Source of the DNA: an uncultured Clostridia bacterium
GTDB lineage: Bacteria; Bacillota; Clostridia; Christensenellales; Borkfalkiaceae
Assembly (NCBI GenBank): GCA_947630035.1
Contig: CANRFW010000004.1
Coordinates: forward strand, 1 to 36,703
DNA length: 36,703 nt
Direction: 5' to 3'
Positions 1-8,385 of this stretch are shown piece by piece; the first letter of the stretch is position 1; every line of letters begins with the position of its first letter. The translations under genes and the position numbers were made by a program. The notes below the pieces were generated by a model. That model had not been told where the DNA came from. It ran no database searches and was given only the letters and a program-made list of their open reading frames with translations.

Positions 1-20
1 GTCACCCTGCTCGGCCCGAG

Positions 21-428
21 CCGCCCGCGTGACCCGCTACGTCATGTCTCGACTACGCTCGACATGACGTGAAAGAGTGCGTCTGCCACGCCACCCCTCG
101 CCGCCCGCGTGACCCGCCACGTCATGTCTCGACTACGCTCGACATGACGTGAAAGAGTGCGTCTGCCGCGCCACCCCGCGCCGCCCGCGTGACCCGCTGC
201 GTCATGTCTCGACTACGCTCGACATGACGTGAAAAAGTACGTCTGCCACGTCACCCCGCCCCGCCCGTTTTCTACAACTTGCCCTCCCCCTGCGTCAGGG
301 GGAGGGGGAGGGGTGAGGGTCGCCCCCGACCGCGTCATCCCGAGCCGCCCGCATGACCCGCTGCGTCATGTCTCGACTACGCTCGACATGACGTGAAAGA
401 GTGCGTCTGCCACGCCACCCCGCGCCGC
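21..428. repeat. 80-bp tandem repeat array with internal palindrome
   Basis: Three near-identical units lie head to tail: the core GTCATGTCTCGACTACGCTC starts at 41, 121 and 201, an exact 80-bp period. A fourth copy of the core starts at 366 after an 85-bp interruption. Each unit contains the arms GTCATGTC and GACATGAC around a 12-base centre. The core is related to palindromes at 14333, 14573 and 14726. No convincing gene lies in bases 1-660; the ORFs reported here run through repeats and lack ribosome-binding sites. Confidence 0.9.
282..306. repeat. Perfect 11-bp stem-loop inside the repeat region
   Basis: CCCTCCCCCTG and CAGGGGGAGGG are exact reverse complements around a 3-base loop. It sits in the segment that interrupts the 80-bp array. 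No T-run follows, so it is more likely part of a dispersed palindromic element than a terminator. Confidence 0.7.
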
Positions 429-450
429 TCGGCTTCCCCAACCACGTCAT

Positions 451-548
451 CCAGAGCCGCCGCGCCGCCCACTGCTTTGGGCGGCGCGGCGTGTCGAGGG
501 ATCTCCCGGCAACAAAGGGCGAGATTCCTCACTTCGTTCGGAATGACG
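451..548. repeat. Composite palindromic repeat (GC hairpin plus GATTCCTCA element)
   Basis: GCCGCGCCGCCC (459-470) and GGGCGGCGCGGC (479-490) form a perfect 12-bp stem with an 8-base loop. The same hairpin with one G-T pair recurs at 14665-14696. It is followed by GAGATTCCTCACTTCGTTCG and GGAATGACGT, which resemble the 39-nt direct repeats at 27091 and 27388. This is a mosaic of dispersed elements, not coding sequence. Confidence 0.75.
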
Positions 549-679
549 TTCGGGGCCGTCCCTCGCGGGGTCACCGCGCTGTCCCTCACGGGGTCACTGC
601 GCCGTCCCTCGCGGGGTTACCGCGCCGCCCCTTCGGGCCCCCGTGTGCGAAATTTCCCTAAACGGCAATCAAATAAAAC

Positions 680-708
680 TTGAGTTCTCCGTAAAGATAT
701 GCTATAAT
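680..708 (+). promoter_or_regulatory. Sigma-A type promoter of the GH2 gene
   Basis: TTGAGT (680-685) and TATAAT (703-708) are separated by exactly 17 bases. They lie about 80 nt upstream of the start codon at 792, downstream of the repeat-rich region. This is the only plausible promoter between the repeats and the gene. Confidence 0.8.
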
Positions 709-791
709 AGGGAAAACGCGAGAAACGGTCGCTCCGCCGCGCAAAAGCGGAGGCCGTGCATCATCCGAATAACAAGAACAAGGAGACGGTC

Positions 792-2531
792 ATGCAGCAG
801 AGAACAGAATACCCCCGCCCGCAATTCCGGCGGAGCGATTGGCTCCCCCTCAACGGCGAATGGGAATTTGCCTTCGACGACGGGGACGAGGGCTATAAAA
901 AGGGTTACGATACGGGGCGGGTCCCGCTGCCTCTCAAGATCAACGTCCCCTTCTCCTATCAGTACCCCGCGAGCGGGATCGGCGACACCGCCTTCCACCC
1001 CTATGTGTGGTACAGGCGCACCTTCGAGGCAAGGGCGGGCAAGCATGCCCTCCTCTCCTTTAACGCCGCGGACTACGCGACGGACGTATGGATCAACGGC
1101 AAGCATGCCGTGTATCACGAGGGGGGTTACACGCCCTTCTCGGCGGATATCACCAAACTCCTGAAGAGGGGCACAAACACGATCGTCGTGCGGTGTTACG
1201 ATCCGCTCGACCCCGTCTTCCCGCGCGGAAAGCAGAGCTGGACGGGGGAGCGCTTCGCCTGCTGGTATATCCCGAACACGGGCATCTGGCAGAGCGTCTG
1301 GATCGATTGGGTGGGGGAGGACGCCATCCTTTCCCACACCCTTGTCCCCGATTTCGAGAGCTGTTCCGTCTCGGGGGAGATCGTCACGGCGGGTCTTGCG
1401 GACGAGGCGGAGATTGCCGTCTCCCTCCGCGGGGAGGAGGTAAAACGGGTCCGTTTCGGGCTTGACGGCAAGCGCACCCGCTATTCCTTCAACCTGAAGG
1501 AGCAGAACGCGGTGGACGCCGAACACGCATGGACCCCCGATCATCCCGTCCTCTTCGACGTGCAATTCTCCCTCTACAGGGGCGGGAAACTCGCCGACGG
1601 CGCCGCGGCGCGCTTCGGCTTCCGCAAGATCGCTACGGACGGGAACAACGTCACCCTCAACAACAGGCCCCTCTATCAAAGGCTCATCCTCGACCAAGGC
1701 TATTGGGAGGAGAGCGGGCTGACGCCGCCGAGCGCAGAGGCGCTGAAGGAGGATATCCTCCTCGCCAAGTCGATGGGATTCAACGGGGCGCGCAAGCATC
1801 AGAAATTCGAGGATCCCTATTTCTATTATTACGCGGAGGAGTTGGGCTTTCTCACATGGTGCGAGATGCCCTCCGCCTATGAGTTCTGCGCGGAGGAAGA
1901 ACAGCGTCTTTCCGCCGAATGGGCGGCCATCGTGCGCGAGGCGAGCCTGTTTACGAGCGTCGTCGCCTACGTCCCGCTCAACGAGAGCTGGGGGGTGCGC
2001 AATATCGTTTCCGACCCCGCCCGGCAGAATTTCGCCCGCGCTCTCTACCGCATGACCAAGGCGCTCGATCCCACCCGCCCCGTCTCCACGAACGACGGCT
2101 GGGAATCCCCCGATACGACCGATCTGCTCGGCGTCCACGACTACTCCGTCGACAGCAGCCGCTTTGCGGAGAAGTACCGCGCCGACCGCTACGACGCCCT
2201 CTACCCGCAGGGGAGGCGGCTCATGGCGGAGGGTTGCGCCTACCGCGGGCAGCCCGTCCTCCTCACCGAGTTCGGCGGCATCGCCATGTCGGCGGAGGTG
2301 AAGGACGGCAACTGGGGGTACAACGACGGCGCGCAGGACGCGGAGGCCTTCTATGCCCGCTACGCAAACCTCATGCGCGGGATCTACGCCCACCCCGAGT
2401 TCCGCGGCTTCTGCTACACCCAGCTTACCGACGTACAGCAGGAAGTGAACGGGCTTCTCTATCCCGACCGCACGCCCAAGTTCGACTGCGCCCGTCTCAA
2501 GCGCCTCACCGAGGGGAAAGAGCAGGAATAA
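792..2531 (+). CDS. Glycoside hydrolase family 2 protein
   Basis: This 579-residue enzyme is predicted to be cytoplasmic (no signal peptide) and to hydrolyse beta-linked sugars with retention of configuration. A jelly-roll sugar-binding domain spans roughly residues 10-165, with WLPLNGEWEFAFDDG near the start. An Ig-like beta-sandwich lies at about 170-275 and a TIM barrel at about 280-575. The acid/base is in VPLNESWG (E398) and the nucleophile in LLTEFGG (E493), both intact. The ATG at 792 is preferred over 756 because AAGGAGACGG sits just before it. The length is on the short side for GH2, with no C-terminal extra domains. The exact substrate (galactoside, glucuronide, mannoside) cannot be read from the sequence. 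It is a single-gene unit with its own promoter and terminator. Confidence 0.93.
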   Translation: MQQRTEYPRPQFRRSDWLPLNGEWEFAFDDGDEGYKKGYDTGRVPLPLKINVPFSYQYPASGIGDTAFHPYVWYRRTFEARAGKHALLSFNAADYATDVWINGKHAVYHEGGYTPFSADITKLLKRGTNTIVVRCYDPLDPVFPRGKQSWTGERFACWYIPNTGIWQSVWIDWVGEDAILSHTLVPDFESCSVSGEIVTAGLADEAEIAVSLRGEEVKRVRFGLDGKRTRYSFNLKEQNAVDAEHAWTPDHPVLFDVQFSLYRGGKLADGAAARFGFRKIATDGNNVTLNNRPLYQRLILDQGYWEESGLTPPSAEALKEDILLAKSMGFNGARKHQKFEDPYFYYYAEELGFLTWCEMPSAYEFCAEEEQRLSAEWAAIVREASLFTSVVAYVPLNESWGVRNIVSDPARQNFARALYRMTKALDPTRPVSTNDGWESPDTTDLLGVHDYSVDSSRFAEKYRADRYDALYPQGRRLMAEGCAYRGQPVLLTEFGGIAMSAEVKDGNWGYNDGAQDAEAFYARYANLMRGIYAHPEFRGFCYTQLTDVQQEVNGLLYPDRTPKFDCARLKRLTEGKEQE

Positions 2532-2562
2532 CCGATTGCGGCGGAAAGACGCCGAACTTTTT

Positions 2563-2590
2563 GCCCCGACGGCCCGTCGGGGCTTTTTTG
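2563..2590 (+). terminator. Rho-independent terminator after the GH2 gene
   Basis: GCCCCGAC pairs with GTCGGGGC in a compact hairpin followed by TTTTTT, about 30 nt after the GH2 stop codon. Confidence 0.92.
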
Positions 2591-2620
2591 TATGACGGAA
2601 GGTTTTTCATGTTAAAATTA

Positions 2621-2649
2621 TTGACAAACGAACGAAAAAGGAGTATGAT
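2621..2649 (+). promoter_or_regulatory. Strong sigma-A promoter of the DegV gene
   Basis: TTGACA (2621-2626) matches the -35 consensus and TATGAT (2644-2649) is a near-consensus -10, with a 17-base spacer. The predicted transcript has a leader of about 175 nt before the start codon at 2830. The leader contains a possible hairpin (GGGGAAAGG with CCCTTCCCC) followed by AT-rich sequence. No known riboswitch class was recognised. Confidence 0.85.
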
Positions 2650-2829
2650 AACGCGCGGAGGATGGGGGAAAGGCAGGCGGGCGGCGCCCTTCCCCATACC
2701 AGAGCGCATCGCAAGCGGCCCGAAAAAAGTTTGCAAATAATATTACGGTAAATGGAAAAATCCGCGCAAACCGTACCCATTATCGGATTTTATTTGCATA
2801 AAAATATTATACTTTTCAAGAGGAGTGAG

Positions 2830-3681
2830 ATGGTAAGAATTCTGATAGACAGCGCTTCCGATATCGAACAGGAAGAGGCAGAGCGGATGGGGATCGCAAT
2901 GATCCCGATGGAGATCGGGTTCGGGGAGGAGACCTATTTGGACGGGGTCAACCTTTCGCACAGGCAGTTCTTCGAGAAACTTCTCGGGGGCGACGTCTTC
3001 CCGAAGACGAGCCAGATCAACGAATACCGTTGGGCCGAGGCGTTCGGGCGCATGACGGAAGGAGGAGACGAGGTCATCGCGATCACCATTTCCTCCAAAC
3101 TCTCGGGGACGTTCGCCTGCGCCGTGAAGGCGGCGGAGCGCTTTGCGGGGCGGGTGATCGCAGTGGACAGCCTGAACGCCGCCGCGGGGGAGCGGATCCT
3201 CGGCGAGTATGCGCTGCGCCTTGTAAAGGAGGGGCGGGACGCGGGCGCGATCGCGGCCGAACTGAACGAAAAGAAGAAAAAGATACAGGTGCTTGCCGTC
3301 GTCGACACCCTGAAATACCTCCGCAAGGGGGGCAGGATCTCGGGCGCGGCGGCGCTCGCGGGGGAGATGCTCTCGGTGAAGCCCGTCGTCTCGGTCATCG
3401 AGGGGGAGGTGCGGCTCGTAGGGAAGGCGATCGGCAGCAAGCGGAGCAATAATTTGCTAAAGCAGCTCGTGCAAAAGTGCGGCGGGATCGACTTTTCCAT
3501 GCCTTACGCGCTCATGTATTCGGGGCTTTCCGACGACTACCTCAAGCGGTACCTGCACGACAGCGAGGCGCTCTGGAAGGACCGCGTTGACCCCGAAAAG
3601 ATCCCCGTCCACCTCATCGGCAGCGCGATCGGGGCGCATATCGGTCCCAACGGCGTGGGCGTCGCCTTCTTTTCCAAGTAA
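2830..3681 (+). CDS. DegV family protein (FakB-like fatty-acid-binding)
   Basis: This 283-residue protein has the DegV family layout. It opens with VRILIDSASDIEQEEAERMG, has the KTSQ segment near residue 60, SSKLSGT in the middle, a KKIQVLAVVDTLKYLRKGGR segment, and the closing GAHIGPNGVGVAFF. DegV/FakB proteins bind a fatty acid in a buried pocket and present it to the kinase FakA in Firmicutes; no fakA is present in this window. The ATG at 2830 is chosen because AAGAGGAGT precedes it and because the protein then begins at the conserved strand. The ORF-track start at 2752 would add an unrelated leader. The length is normal for the family. It is a single gene with promoter and terminator. Confidence 0.93.
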   Translation: MVRILIDSASDIEQEEAERMGIAMIPMEIGFGEETYLDGVNLSHRQFFEKLLGGDVFPKTSQINEYRWAEAFGRMTEGGDEVIAITISSKLSGTFACAVKAAERFAGRVIAVDSLNAAAGERILGEYALRLVKEGRDAGAIAAELNEKKKKIQVLAVVDTLKYLRKGGRISGAAALAGEMLSVKPVVSVIEGEVRLVGKAIGSKRSNNLLKQLVQKCGGIDFSMPYALMYSGLSDDYLKRYLHDSEALWKDRVDPEKIPVHLIGSAIGAHIGPNGVGVAFFSK

Positions 3682-3735
3682 TGCCGCGGGGGGTACGGCG
3701 CCCCGCCGAAAAAAATTTCTTTTGTGAACGATCGT

Positions 3736-3776
3736 GCCCCGCGGCTTCGAAGCTCCGCGGGGCTATCCTTTTGTTT
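3736..3776 (+). terminator. Rho-independent terminator after the DegV gene
   Basis: GCCCCGCGG (3736-3744) pairs with CCGCGGGGC (3755-3763), followed by TATCCTTTTGTTTT. It lies about 55 nt after the stop codon. Confidence 0.88.
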
Positions 3777-3909
3777 TCCGACCCCATGTTGTGATTTTGG
3801 GGAAGAGGGGCCGGAAAAGGGCGGGGTGAAAAGGGGGTGAAAGTTTTGGAAAAAGGGCGAAAAATGCGGAAAAATGCCAACATGGGCAAAAATTCCTGCG
3901 TAATTTTTA

Positions 3910-3938
3910 TTGACAACCCCCGCATATTATAGTATAAT
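3910..3938 (+). promoter_or_regulatory. Consensus promoter of the minor-pilin operon
   Basis: TTGACA (3910-3915), 17 bases, TATAAT (3933-3938): a perfect match to both sigma-A boxes. The start codon of the first prepilin gene is at 4148, so the leader is about 200 nt. The leader is purine-rich and contains a GCGGG/CCCGC hairpin near 4081-4097. I could not match it to a c-di-GMP (GEMM) or other known riboswitch by eye. Confidence 0.9.
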
Positions 3939-4147
3939 TCGCTCTGTATAAAGGTTTCGCGCGGCTGCGCGCATCGCAATGCGGCCCCGCACGCGCAAGG
4001 AAAACGCGTAGGAAAGCGGGGGGGAAGTGCGCGGGGGAAACCGAAAAAGCGGAAGAAAGCGCGAAAAAAGAGACGAAACGGCGGGGGAAACCCGCGGAGA
4101 TACACAGAATGTTTTTGAAAGGGAAAAGCCCGAAAGGGGGGCACGGT

Positions 4148-6397
4148 ATGAAGATACGGGAAAAACTTCGCGAAAGGCGCGGCTTCAGCCTCACGGAACT
4201 TCTCATCGTCGTGGCGATCATCGCACTGCTTGCGGGGATCGGCGCGGCGGTCATCAGCCCGCTCAAAATCAAGCGTGTGGAATACAACCGCAACGCCGAG
4301 TCCATTGCGACTGCGGTGCAGAACCGCTTGACTTCTCTGCGCAACGCGGGGCAGCTCGATATGCTGCGCGATCTCGGCGAGCCTGCAGCCAAGGACGGCG
4401 CGTCGGGCGGCATGCGGTATCTCTTCAGCTACACGGAGGAGGGGGACGGCACCTCGCCTAATCCCGATATGAACCTCATCCTGCCCTTCGGCTCCATCGA
4501 GACGGAGATCGCGGGCAAGTACTACGCCGTCGCATTCCATGCAGAGAGCGGGCTTGTCGAGAGCGTCTTCTGGAGGGAGACCCCCTTCCCGACCCGCTCC
4601 GCCGAATACCTCGAAGGCCTTGCGGACGATTCCGCCACACGCGAGGCGGAGAAGATCGGCTACTACGGCTTTGAGGCAACGGGCACGGGGGAGGTCGCTC
4701 CCGCCCAGCTCCCCACGCCGCAGATCACCGTCTCCAACTATGAGGAACTCATCGTCTCCGTCTATCTCCCCGAAGTGCGCCAACTCAAGGGCAAAAAGCT
4801 CGCCCTGCGCTTCTCCCTCGGGGACGAGAAGGACGAGGTTTACGCAAAAGACAGTAGCAATCACGCGGCGCTCACCTACGACGACACGGCCATCTACCGC
4901 ACCTATACCTACGGCGACGAGCCCGTCAACAATTTCGCGGACGACATTTCGATGGGGGTGACCTATAAGATCATCCTCGACACGCCCGACGACACCTTGA
5001 CCGAAACCGCCGTTATCCGCAATGCGCTTGCGGCAAACGGCACGAGCGACACGCCGCCGAGCGGGAAGTTCGAGGCATGGGCGCGGCGCACCAAGGCGTT
5101 TGCGGGGTACGCGGGCGCCGATGCTTCTTCGCATGAAAAGCTCTTCAAGCTCGGCGACAACGTCAAGCTCACGGTTACCGTGTTCTGCTTGAAAGCGGAC
5201 GGCACGGGCATCGACAACGCGTTCATGCCCCGCATGGGCACGGCCACCTTCAACGGTTGGTTCGAGAGTTACAACGGGAGCAGCACCGTCACCATCGCGA
5301 GCGGGCGGCACCTGCAGAACCTCGCCAAGCTCACCGAGATGAACTCCAAGTTCGAGGGGTATCTCCCCTCCTACACGGTGGACGCGGCGGGCAACTATAC
5401 GTACAAAGACGCGAGCAGCGGCGGCGGCTATTACTTCACCGATAACGGCGGAAGCTCCGATATCAGCAAGAAGTACAAGTACCGCGCCAATGTGCAGAGC
5501 AAGATTACGAAAGCCAAGCAGATGATGGCGATCGACTTCAACTGTCCCGAATGGAAGTCGAAGAAAGCGGGCAAAACCAGCGAGCAGATCCCCTTTGACC
5601 CTATCAATCTCTATGAGGGGTTCGAGTACTACGGGAACTATCTCTCCGTCAAGCATCTCTATGTGGACGCTCCCTACTATGCGGGGCTGTTCGGCTATGC
5701 AAACAACGCAAAACTTTACGATATCCTCCTCGTCAACCCGAGCGTGAACTCGCACATGCCCGACTATGTGGCGCAGTATTACGAGATGGGGGTGGGCGCC
5801 CTCATCGGCACCTCGCGCGATTCCAACGAGATCGCCAACTGCCAGACGTACGTCGAAAAGGAGAACGGGAAGGACGTTTCCGATTTGTACCGCGTAACGG
5901 GCGGCGCCTATGTGGGAGGGCTCATCGGGTTCTGCGAGGATGAGAGCATCCGCCAGAATTCCGCCTCCGTCAACGTGGGGGACGAAAACTCCCTCTATGT
6001 GGGCGGGGTGATCGGCTGTATCACGGGCGATTCCACCATCAAGCGTTCCTATGGTGCGGGGAGCCTCATGGGGCAGTATGTCGGCGGGCTTGTCGGCATC
6101 GTCTTGCAGGACTCCGAGCCTTCGGGCGACGAGTATTATATCGAATCTTGCTATACGGCGGGGCACATTGAAAAGGCAACGGTAAGCGCCGCGGGGATCA
6201 TCGGCTGCGTCGACGAGCAGAACGGCCTCATGAAGTCCGCCCTCCGCGTGACGGGGAACTACTGCGCCGTCATTTACGGCGTGGGGTCGGGTTCGGCCTA
6301 CACATGGGATTCCACGCGCGCCGACGGGACGCTACCCCCATCTACGGCACGTTTGAGGGGGACGGCTTCGAGTGGCTCGCCTCCGATGGGGACGTAG
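4148..6397 (+). CDS. Giant GLUG-repeat minor prepilin, N-terminal part (frameshifted)
   Basis: The protein begins with a type IV prepilin leader, MKIREKLRERRG, then FSLTELLIVVAIIALLAG with Glu at +5, so it should be cut by the peptidase at 28344-29132 and enter the pilus. ATG 4148 has AAAGGGGGG upstream. A long exported region follows. Residues about 580-690 carry repeated glycine-rich segments such as YVGGLIGF, YVGGVIGC and YVGGLVGIV, the GLUG type found in large bacterial surface proteins. Near 6326 the coding frame moves to the 6304-8379 frame. This frame runs on for about 23 unrelated residues to a TAG at 6395. Adding one G to the GGG at 6326-6328 would restore a continuous reading frame. 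The whole gene would then be 4148-8802, apart from a TGA at 8377. Other minor pilins are usually under 250 residues, so the size is unusual. Confidence 0.85.
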   Translation: MKIREKLRERRGFSLTELLIVVAIIALLAGIGAAVISPLKIKRVEYNRNAESIATAVQNRLTSLRNAGQLDMLRDLGEPAAKDGASGGMRYLFSYTEEGDGTSPNPDMNLILPFGSIETEIAGKYYAVAFHAESGLVESVFWRETPFPTRSAEYLEGLADDSATREAEKIGYYGFEATGTGEVAPAQLPTPQITVSNYEELIVSVYLPEVRQLKGKKLALRFSLGDEKDEVYAKDSSNHAALTYDDTAIYRTYTYGDEPVNNFADDISMGVTYKIILDTPDDTLTETAVIRNALAANGTSDTPPSGKFEAWARRTKAFAGYAGADASSHEKLFKLGDNVKLTVTVFCLKADGTGIDNAFMPRMGTATFNGWFESYNGSSTVTIASGRHLQNLAKLTEMNSKFEGYLPSYTVDAAGNYTYKDASSGGGYYFTDNGGSSDISKKYKYRANVQSKITKAKQMMAIDFNCPEWKSKKAGKTSEQIPFDPINLYEGFEYYGNYLSVKHLYVDAPYYAGLFGYANNAKLYDILLVNPSVNSHMPDYVAQYYEMGVGALIGTSRDSNEIANCQTYVEKENGKDVSDLYRVTGGAYVGGLIGFCEDESIRQNSASVNVGDENSLYVGGVIGCITGDSTIKRSYGAGSLMGQYVGGLVGIVLQDSEPSGDEYYIESCYTAGHIEKATVSAAGIIGCVDEQNGLMKSALRVTGNYCAVIYGVGSGSAYTWDSTRADGTLPPSTARLRGTASSGSPPMGT

Positions 6398-8379
6398 GGC
6401 TTCTCACGGGGAACGATGAGAACGGCACGCGTGTGGTCCTCGGCGCGGATTACGGGTACGACAACGAGAATTACTACTTCCCGCAGAAGGGGATCACCTA
6501 TTCGAACAGCGACTATTTCAACGATATCCACGGGGTCGCGGAGAATTTCGTGACCGAGCTTCAGAAGAAAACGGCGAACACCCAGCGGCAGGCGCTCCTC
6601 GAGGAGACGCGGGAAAAACTCCGTTGGGCGAAGCAACGCAACGCCCTCGAGGCGCTGAAGAAGAATTTCGAAAATCTCATCAAGGAATTCTCCAACGAGA
6701 CGGCGGTTTCCCCCGTTTCGAAAAAGCCTTACCGCGACGGCGGATATGGCAACTATGCGCAGGTATACATTGACTTGAAGAGCGAGTCGACGAAAGAAAA
6801 CGGGCAGATGATCGTCCACACGGGCGATAATTATGCGCTGAATGTTACGGGACGCTGTCTCGCCGTGACAACATACACCGCCCTCGAGTATATCTACGAC
6901 GGCGACTACGATGGGAAAACGGTTCAAATCCAAGTAACGGACGGAGCGCATGAGGAAGCGACGAATAATACTTTCATGTATTATTACAACCTCGCTCACA
7001 ATGCGCTCGACAGACTGATCGGCGGTACAAGTACCGACGCAGCGGGCGATAAGGCGCTCCTTACCCGCGTTCTCGGGCCCGACAACGACTATACAAATGG
7101 GTATCTCTATAAATATACCTACGATAAATTGCTCCGCAAGGTATTTAGCGAATCGTATAGCTATTATTCTTATTACCAAGTAGACCGCGTCGGCGAAGCA
7201 ATGTTCAGCTACTATAGCGATCGTTTGGCGAAGAGAAGGATCCGCGATCTTTTGGATTCGATAACGACGACGTCGTCCTCGTTGAAGACGTTGGCGCAGG
7301 CCAAGAAAAATGCCCTTATGACCGCGACGACGAAATACCTCACGGAACTTGAAAATATCCTTGCGGATTGGGCGGACACGACAATGGGTTCCTATACGGC
7401 ACAGATCACGGAATTGTTGACGACGGCAAAATCCTCGGTGAAGGCTCTATCCGATCTCGTCTCGGGGCTTGACTATACGCCGGGGACGTCCTCGCCCACC
7501 ACCGATCCCGCACAACTTCGGGCCGCCGCGTCCACGGCGTATACAGACGTCTACGCTCTCTACAGCTTTTTCGATTCCGTCAAGAATACCGAGGTAGACA
7601 AAACCGTTGTACTCCAGAAGAGTGAGTCCGGCGGCTCAATCACCAATTCGTACGGCTACTACGAGAAAGACAACGGATATATCCTCGGCAAGGGAGATAT
7701 GCGCGGGTTCCGCGATATTTTCGAGTCGGTCATGTACGATCTCGATAAGACGGTCACCGTCGTTAATTCGGGGTTGGACGGCGCAATGGATCAGTTCGAG
7801 TACTCCATGTATTTAAGCCCTGCCGAAGTGAAAGCCGCAGAGGAGGAGTGCGTGAAGAACTTCGACCTGCTCCTCGCCGTGAATTGGGAAGGGCGCGATT
7901 CGGGGCACAGGATCTATTCCGCCTACGAGCTTCGCAGGATCAGACAACAGCACTTTATCAACTCCGATTTCGTCTACGATTACCACAGCGTTTCGGCGTA
8001 TAGCAGCAAGTGGGCCTCGGGGTCGTACGTCGATAAAGATAACGGCATTTACAACAACGTGCTTCCTTTCAACGAACAGGGCGACGCTACCAAGTATTAT
8101 CCCTACCTCTTCATCAAGGGCAGGGGGATCATGAATGCCTCCACGGGCAAGGAATCCGACGATAAGGCGACGGGCGTCCTCTTCCACTACGGCGATTGGC
8201 TCACTTCCGATATGATCGCAGAGGACCAGAGCAACCACGCCTACCACACCGTAAGCGAGGCGACGGATGTCGCAGCGGAGGCAAAGGAAGCCATTGCCGA
8301 GATCATCGAACTTTCCGCCACCGATTCGGGTATGTGGACGAGCAGCAGCGGCATGGGCAGCTATAAAACGCAGGTGTGA
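6304..8379 (+). CDS. Giant minor prepilin, middle part (downstream of frameshift)
   Basis: This frame continues the protein above: after the shift it reads TPIYGTFEGDGFEWLASDGD, the same style as the region before it. The ATG at 6304 is very unlikely to be a real start, because it has no ribosome-binding site and lies within the upstream coding frame. The segment is rich in Tyr, Asp, Ser and Thr, with alpha-helical stretches such as KTLAQAKKNALMTATTKYL that may form coiled coils. Three 60-base lines between 6961 and 7200 count to about 37-42% GC, against about 63% in a sample at 9241. It ends in a TGA at 8377-8379, after which the same frame stays open to 8802. No enzymatic motif was recognised; an adhesive or structural role is inference. 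Confidence 0.75.
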   Translation: MGFHARRRDATPIYGTFEGDGFEWLASDGDVGLLTGNDENGTRVVLGADYGYDNENYYFPQKGITYSNSDYFNDIHGVAENFVTELQKKTANTQRQALLEETREKLRWAKQRNALEALKKNFENLIKEFSNETAVSPVSKKPYRDGGYGNYAQVYIDLKSESTKENGQMIVHTGDNYALNVTGRCLAVTTYTALEYIYDGDYDGKTVQIQVTDGAHEEATNNTFMYYYNLAHNALDRLIGGTSTDAAGDKALLTRVLGPDNDYTNGYLYKYTYDKLLRKVFSESYSYYSYYQVDRVGEAMFSYYSDRLAKRRIRDLLDSITTTSSSLKTLAQAKKNALMTATTKYLTELENILADWADTTMGSYTAQITELLTTAKSSVKALSDLVSGLDYTPGTSSPTTDPAQLRAAASTAYTDVYALYSFFDSVKNTEVDKTVVLQKSESGGSITNSYGYYEKDNGYILGKGDMRGFRDIFESVMYDLDKTVTVVNSGLDGAMDQFEYSMYLSPAEVKAAEEECVKNFDLLLAVNWEGRDSGHRIYSAYELRRIRQQHFINSDFVYDYHSVSAYSSKWASGSYVDKDNGIYNNVLPFNEQGDATKYYPYLFIKGRGIMNASTGKESDDKATGVLFHYGDWLTSDMIAEDQSNHAYHTVSEATDVAAEAKEAIAEIIELSATDSGMWTSSSGMGSYKTQV

Positions 8380-8385
8380 TCCCTT

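Noticed and set aside
702-2393. 563-residue minus-strand ORF opposite the GH2 gene
   Set aside because: It is a shadow of a high-GC gene: composition is Arg/Gly/Val/Asp-rich without any domain, while the plus frame has intact GH2 motifs.
3614-6166. 850-residue minus-strand ORF
   Set aside because: It lies antisense to the clear prepilin gene and spans its promoter and the DegV terminator; no recognisable motif.
6320-6331. Programmed -1 ribosomal frameshift
   Set aside because: The sequence has no slippery heptamer and no obvious downstream pseudoknot; a one-base loss in the G tract is simpler.
8377-8379. TGA recoded as an amino acid (selenocysteine or Trp)
   Set aside because: Several other genes in the window end properly in TGA, and no reason for selenium chemistry is seen in a pilin-like protein.
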